The notes under the pieces are model-generated. The model had not been told where the DNA came from, searched no databases, and saw only the letters and a list, made by a program, of their open reading frames with translations. A stretch of 8,764 bases of DNA from Chloroflexota bacterium (GTDB taxonomy: Bacteria; Chloroflexota; Dehalococcoidia; Lucifugimonadales; UBA1127), in NCBI GenBank assembly GCA_028873745.1, contig JAPPNT010000181.1:1-8764 (forward strand). The letters run 5' to 3'. Positions 5,415 to 8,764 of this stretch are shown here, piece after piece. How positions within the stretch are numbered: the stretch's first letter is position 1; every line of letters starts with the position of its first letter. The translations under genes were made by a program, and so were the position numbers.

Positions 5415-7133
5415 CTACTCCGCCAGCAGGGCCACCAGCTCGGCGAGGAGACCCTTCACCGTCGCGGCCGTGTCCTCCAGCGACACGAGGTGCGCCGAGT
5501 CGGCGTCGCGGCGCTTGACCTCGGCCACCCCCTGGCGCAGGTTGCGCGGGCTGACGACGACGCGCACGGGGAAGCCAAAGAGGTCAGCGTCGTTGAACTT
5601 CACACCCGCGGACTCCGCGCGGTCGTCGTAAAGCGTCTCGAACCCGGCGTCCGTGAGGGCGCGGTAGACGCCGTCCGCGGCCTCGGCGACGGCGGCGTCC
5701 TCGGCGTTGAGGGCGGCGAGGTATACCTGGAAGGGGGAGACGTTGGGGGGCAGCCGCATCCCGCGCTCGTCGCGGTTGTGCTCGATGGTGGCGGCGAGCA
5801 GCCGGCCGATGCCGATGCCGTAGCAGCCCATGATGGCCGGCTGCAGCGAGCCCTCAGGGGAGAGGAAGGTCGCATTGAGGGCCTCGCTGAAGAAGGTGCC
5901 GAGCTTGAAGACGTGGCCGACCTCGACACCGCGCTCCGCGATGAACTCGCCGCCGCACTGCAGGCAGCGGTGGCCGGCCTCGGCGAGGGCGATGTCGCCG
6001 ACGAGGTCGGGCACGAAGTCGCGGGGGGTGTTGGCGTTCAACAGGTGCCAGTCCCGGCGGTTGGCGCCGACGACGAAATTGGCGCCGACGTGGACGGACT
6101 CGTCGGCGACGCTCTTGACGCCGGTGAGGCCGACGGCAGACGCGGAGCCGGCCACGAGACCGGCGGCCTCAACCTCCTCGTCGGTGGCGTAGTGCAGGTC
6201 GTTGGCGCCGAGGAGGCGCTTGAGCTTGACCTCGTTGACCTCCAAGTCGCCGCGAACGGAGACGAAGACCATCTCGCCGTCGGCGACATAAAACACGGCC
6301 TTCAGGGTCTGCTCCGGCGTGACGCTAAGGAAGTTGACAAGCTCGGCGATGGTGGTGAGGCCGGGCGTGTGGACCTCCTCGACGGGCAGGGGCTCGCCGG
6401 CGGGGGCCGGGGGACGCTGGAAGGCGGCGCGCTCGGCGTTGGCGGCGTAGCCGCAATCCGGGCACTGGATGAAGGTGTCCTCGCCGATCTCCGTGGGCAT
6501 GATGAACTCATGCGAGTCCTTGCCGCCGATGGCGCCGCTGTCGGCCTCGATCATGACGGCGGGGATGCCGCAGCGGCGGAAGATGTTGCGGTAGGCCTGG
6601 ACCATGCGCTGGTAGGTCTCGTCGAGGGACTCGGCGTCGGCGTCGAAGCTGTAGGCGTCCTTCATGTCGAACTCGCGCACGCGCACGAGGCCGCCGCGGG
6701 GCCGGGGCTCGTCCCGGAACTTGGTCTGGATCTGGTAGACGAGCTGCGGCAGGTCGCGGTAGCTCTGCAAGTGCTGCTTGACCAGCAGCGTCACGGCCTC
6801 CTCGTGCGTCGGGGCAATGACGAGGTCGCGCTCGCGGCGGTCCTTGAGCCGGAGCAGGTCGGGGCCGAAGGCGGCGTCGCGGCCGGTCTGCACCCAGAGC
6901 TCGCGGGGCTGCAGTGCGGGGAGCTTGACCTCTTGGCCGCCCGCCGCGTTCATCTCCTCGCGGACGATGGTTTCGACCTTCGCGAGGCTCCGCAGGGCGA
7001 GGGGTGCGTATGAGTAGACGCCGGCTGCGATCTGCTGGATCATCCCGGTGCGGAGCATCAGCCGGTGGTTTGCGGTCTCGGCCTCTGCGGGGTCGTCCCG
7101 CAGCGTCTTGGCGAGGAACTGGGACAGGCGCAT
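5415..7133 (-). CDS. proS: Proline--tRNA ligase (bacterial type with editing domain)
   Basis: A 572-residue class II aminoacyl-tRNA synthetase that charges tRNA-Pro with proline in the cytoplasm. The length fits the bacterial-type enzyme. The catalytic core shows APTHEE (107-112), motif 2 from KFRDEPRPRGGLVRVREF into MKDAYSF (138-163) and motif 3 GCYGIGIGR (436-444). Between motifs 2 and 3 lies the INS editing domain (about 225-390), which clears mischarged Ala-tRNA-Pro. Lys278 (EQTLKAV) and His363 (RDWHLLN) appear to match its functional Lys and His. Cysteine pairs CPDC (224-227) and CLQC (390-393) bracket this insertion and may bind a metal. The anticodon-binding domain is about 466-572. 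The ATG at 7133 is preceded by AAGGAG with a 5-base spacer. The frame stays open to 7229 but has no support upstream. ispG is the next minus-strand gene upstream, with HU lying between them. Confidence 0.98.
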   Translation of the reverse strand: MRLSQFLAKTLRDDPAEAETANHRLMLRTGMIQQIAAGVYSYAPLALRSLAKVETIVREEMNAAGGQEVKLPALQPRELWVQTGRDAAFGPDLLRLKDRRERDLVIAPTHEEAVTLLVKQHLQSYRDLPQLVYQIQTKFRDEPRPRGGLVRVREFDMKDAYSFDADAESLDETYQRMVQAYRNIFRRCGIPAVMIEADSGAIGGKDSHEFIMPTEIGEDTFIQCPDCGYAANAERAAFQRPPAPAGEPLPVEEVHTPGLTTIAELVNFLSVTPEQTLKAVFYVADGEMVFVSVRGDLEVNEVKLKRLLGANDLHYATDEEVEAAGLVAGSASAVGLTGVKSVADESVHVGANFVVGANRRDWHLLNANTPRDFVPDLVGDIALAEAGHRCLQCGGEFIAERGVEVGHVFKLGTFFSEALNATFLSPEGSLQPAIMGCYGIGIGRLLAATIEHNRDERGMRLPPNVSPFQVYLAALNAEDAAVAEAADGVYRALTDAGFETLYDDRAESAGVKFNDADLFGFPVRVVVSPRNLRQGVAEVKRRDADSAHLVSLEDTAATVKGLLAELVALLAE

Positions 7134-7172
7134 GGGCGCTCCTTGACTTTGGTGAGTATCGGGGCAGCATCT

Positions 7173-7181
7173 AGCATACCA
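7173..7181 (-). promoter_or_regulatory. Candidate extended -10 element for proS
   Basis: On the minus strand TGGTATGCT (7181-7173) fits an extended -10 (TGn followed by a four-of-six TATAAT match). No recognisable -35 lies 16-18 bases upstream. Transcription from here would give a leader of about 30 bases before the proS ATG, leaving no room for a T-box. Tentative. Confidence 0.3.
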
Positions 7182-7222
7182 AGGCGCGGCGGCTTCCACT
7201 AGGCCCGGCCGCATTGCGGCGG

Positions 7223-7249
7223 GTGACACAGCTACGAATCACCTATAGT
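7223..7249 (+). promoter_or_regulatory. Candidate upstream HU promoter
   Basis: GTGACA (7223-7228, five of six) and TATAGT (7244-7249, five of six) are spaced by 15 bases, shorter than the usual 16-18. The -35 lies in an interrupted inverted repeat, GGTGA (7222-7226) with TCACC (7239-7243). This could be a second promoter for the HU gene. Both hexamers are better than those of the downstream candidate, but the spacing is not. Confidence 0.35.
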
Positions 7250-7262
7250 TTGAGACGACTCT

Positions 7263-7291
7263 GTGACGTCACTTTCCACCTGTGATACACT
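7263..7291 (+). promoter_or_regulatory. Candidate HU promoter with palindromic operator over the -35
   Basis: GTGACG (7263-7268) is separated by 17 bases from TACACT (7286-7291), which has the extended -10 TGA just before it. The -35 is the left half of a perfect 10-base palindrome GTGACGTCAC (7263-7272), a plausible operator. TGTGA occurs at 7262-7266 and again at 7281-7285, 19 bases apart. Transcription would begin near 7298 and give a leader of about 45 bases before the ATG at 7343. No regulator is encoded in the window. Confidence 0.4.
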
Positions 7292-7342
7292 ATGCCATCG
7301 TCAGCCATTGACGGCGTTCAAATCACTCAGAGGGGGAGCTTG

Positions 7343-7633
7343 ATGGCCACCTTGCGAAGGGCCGACCTGGCCGGCCGGCTGTCCTCGAAGATGGGGGGGA
7401 CGAAGGCCGCGGCGGATGTCGCCCTGGCCTCGGTTGTGGAGGTGTTGGAGGAGGCGCTGGCGAGTGGCCACAAGGTCGTGCTGACGGGGTTCGGCACCTT
7501 CCAGGTGAAACGGGCCAAGGCGCGCACGGTGCGCCCGATCCGCGGAGGCGACGCCGTCGAAGTGCCGCCACACGATCGCGTCGGCTTCGTTCCGGGCGCG
7601 AGCCTGCGGGCCGCCATCGGGCAGAAAAAGTAG
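7343..7633 (+). CDS. HU-family DNA-binding protein
   Basis: A 96-residue histone-like protein that binds and bends DNA, acting as a dimer on the nucleoid. It has the helical dimerisation half (about 1-45), the signature GFGTFQV (49-55), the DNA-binding beta-arm (about 56-77) and the closing FVPGASLRAAI (82-92). The size is normal. Aligned without gaps to Bacillus HU, the arm tip reads Arg64-Pro65-Ile66 where HU usually has Arg-Asn-Pro, so the intercalating proline is displaced by one residue. The ATG at 7343 follows GGGGGAG with a 4-base spacer. An ATG at 7292 in the same frame lacks a ribosome binding site and overlaps the promoter. It is the only plus-strand gene, divergent from proS and convergent with ispG. 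A role in general chromosome structure is most likely. Confidence 0.95.
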   Translation: MATLRRADLAGRLSSKMGGTKAAADVALASVVEVLEEALASGHKVVLTGFGTFQVKRAKARTVRPIRGGDAVEVPPHDRVGFVPGASLRAAIGQKK

Positions 7634-7665
7634 CGAGGCCGCCGGCCCCAGGGCCAACGGCCTCG
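7625..7665 (-). terminator. Intrinsic terminator of ispG, overlapping the end of HU
   Basis: CGAGGCCG (7634-7641) and CGGCCTCG (7658-7665) form a perfect 8-bp stem. The loop holds a further GGCCC/GGGCC stem (7644-7648 with 7651-7655). Read on the minus strand the hairpin is followed after four bases by TTTTT (7629-7625), as expected for a terminator of ispG, whose stop is at 7687. On the plus strand the hairpin starts directly after the HU stop codon but is followed by AAACGG, so it would protect or weakly terminate the HU message. The T-run is the complement of the last two lysine codons of HU. Confidence 0.75.
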
Positions 7666-7686
7666 AAACGGTCCTCGCGCGGCGCG

Positions 7687-8764
7687 CTAGCCGGCGACGC
7701 CGCTCTCTTCACGCTCCGCCATCACCTGATGGATCTCGTTCATGAGCTCCGTCAGCATGTCGGCTTCCGCGACGACCTTGGTCTTCTGCCCCTTGCGGAA
7801 GATGATGGCGCGGCCGTTTCCGCCCGCAATGCCGATGTCGGCGTCCTTGGACTCGCCTGGGCCGTTCACCTCGCAGCCCATGACGGCCACCTTGATGTTG
7901 GTGTCCAGGCTCTTCACCAGCGCGTCGACCTCATTCGCGAGCTTCACCACGTCGACGTCGGCGCGGCCGCAGGAGGGGCAGGCGACCAGCGTGACGCCCT
8001 TCTCCCGCAGGTTCAGCGACTTCAGGATTTCGTATCCGGCCGTGACCTCGTCGCGGGAGTCGCCGCTCAGGGAGACGCGGATGGTGTCGCCGATGCCCTC
8101 GTACAGCAGGTAGCCGAGGCCGACGGCGCTGCGGATGGAGCCGGAGGTGACGGTGCCCGCCTCCGTGATGCCGAGGTGGAACGGGTACGGCACCATCCTG
8201 GCGAGCCGCCGGTAAGCCTCGACGGTCGTCGGAACGTCAAAGGCCTTTAGGGAGATCTTGATCAGGTCGAAGTCCTCCTCCTCAAGGAGGCTGATCTCCC
8301 AGAGGGCGGTCGCGACCATGTGGTCGACGACGCTGTACTCGCCCTCCTGGGCCTCGCCGGCCTTGGGGAGGCGGTTGACCATGTCGAACAGGCGGGAGAA
8401 GCCGCGGGTCTGCCCGATGCCGCCCACGGGCGGGAGGCTGCCGAAGTTCACGCCGATGCGGATGGGAATCTGGCGCTCCTTCGCGGCCGCCACTACCTGC
8501 CGGACGCGGTCGGCGTCCCGGAGGTTGCCGGGGTTGAGGCGGAGGCAGTCGACGCCCTGGTTGACGGCCTCGAGGGCGAGCTGGTAGTGGAAGTGGATGT
8601 CCGCGACGAGGGGTATCTTGATCTGCTTCTTGATGGCGCCGAGCGCCTGCGCAGCCTCCATGTCCGGCACGGCACAGCGAATGATGTCGCAGCCGACCTC
8701 CTCGAGGCCCTTGATCTGGGCGACGGTTGCCGCGACGTCGCGGGTGTCGGTCTTCGTCATGGAC
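7687..8764 (-). CDS. ispG: 4-hydroxy-3-methylbut-2-enyl-diphosphate synthase, 5' end outside the window
   Basis: IspG (GcpE) carries out the penultimate step of the MEP isoprenoid pathway, reducing the cyclic diphosphate MEcPP to HMBPP with a [4Fe-4S] cluster. At least 358 residues are visible; numbering here starts at the Met encoded at 8760. That Met belongs to the conserved QSMTKTDTRD segment and is not the start, since a Ser codon precedes it in frame. About 20-25 N-terminal residues should lie beyond the edge. Visible marks are IPLVADIHF (49-57), RLNPGN (74-79), GITEAGTVTSG (197-207) and the cluster ligands CPSCGR (Cys261, Cys264) and MGCEVNGPGE (Cys296, Glu303). The segment after VNFGSL (104-109) is about 20 residues longer than in E. 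coli IspG, from memory. The C-terminal EREESGVAG is short. In many bacteria ispG lies in an operon with dxr, rseP and proS, and here proS is the next gene on the same strand. Confidence 0.97.
   Translation of the reverse strand, partial: SMTKTDTRDVAATVAQIKGLEEVGCDIIRCAVPDMEAAQALGAIKKQIKIPLVADIHFHYQLALEAVNQGVDCLRLNPGNLRDADRVRQVVAAAKERQIPIRIGVNFGSLPPVGGIGQTRGFSRLFDMVNRLPKAGEAQEGEYSVVDHMVATALWEISLLEEEDFDLIKISLKAFDVPTTVEAYRRLARMVPYPFHLGITEAGTVTSGSIRSAVGLGYLLYEGIGDTIRVSLSGDSRDEVTAGYEILKSLNLREKGVTLVACPSCGRADVDVVKLANEVDALVKSLDTNIKVAVMGCEVNGPGESKDADIGIAGGNGRAIIFRKGQKTKVVAEADMLTELMNEIHQVMAEREESGVAG

Noticed and set aside
5409..7013. Long plus-strand open frame of 534 codons antisense to proS
   Set aside because: It is the shadow of proS in a G+C-rich gene. 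The translation is low-complexity Gly/Ala/Val/Asp/Leu without any family motif, while the minus strand has all ProS motifs.
7134..7229. Extended N-terminus of proS
   Set aside because: MRLSQFLAKTLRDDP is the normal ProS N-terminus and is preceded by AAGGAG; the extension lies in the promoter region.
7134..7342. T-box or riboswitch upstream of proS
   Set aside because: The predicted leader is only about 30 bases and no T-box sequence or specifier stem is visible.

Overview
The window (G+C-rich, roughly two-thirds G+C by eye) looks like a chromosomal segment of a Chloroflexota bacterium, most likely of the Dehalococcoidia/SAR202 side of the phylum. This is inferred from the ispG-proS neighbourhood, the style of the proteins, and short palindromic repeats of the TTCGACAGGCTCA type that I associate with such genomes. 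No rRNA or other decisive taxonomic marker is present, so the assignment is tentative. I see no phage, insertion sequence, tRNA, rRNA or CRISPR array.

Layout: seven of the eight genes are on the minus strand. Reading in the direction of transcription (right to left): a 5'-truncated ispG (isoprenoid precursor synthesis) at the right edge, ending in a hairpin terminator; then a short HU-type DNA-binding gene on the plus strand, convergent with ispG and divergent from proS; then proS (prolyl-tRNA synthetase with editing domain); an MFS exporter-like permease; and a four-gene group: a cysteine-dioxygenase-like cupin, a four-domain rhodanese, a small cupin of unknown function, and a short methylenetetrahydrofolate-reductase (MTHFR)-like protein. 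The last 150 bases hold only repeats and hairpins.

How the genes fit together: ispG, proS and HU are housekeeping. The left 4 kb is the most interesting part. A thiol-dioxygenase-fold protein is translationally coupled (stop and start share a base) to a rhodanese with all four active-site cysteines, followed by a second, unrelated cupin and an MTHFR-family flavoprotein. This suggests handling of a thiol or organosulfur compound with sulfane-sulfur transfer and possibly a one-carbon step. The dioxygenase-like protein lacks residues that canonical cysteine and 3-mercaptopropionate dioxygenases use for substrate binding, so its substrate is open. The adjacent MFS permease may belong to this group, but a good -35 box over its stop codon suggests that the dioxygenase group can be transcribed separately.

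Non-coding structure: short imperfect palindromic repeats occur at 57-83 and in a cluster at 1631-1722, with compensatory base changes between copies. The 209-base divergent region between proS and HU carries candidate promoters and a perfect GTGACGTCAC palindrome over the HU -35 box. The ispG/HU convergence carries a hairpin whose U-tract lies in the last codons of HU. No gene-free stretch exceeds 300 bases. The largest are 1-152, 1594-1733 and 7134-7342, all described below.
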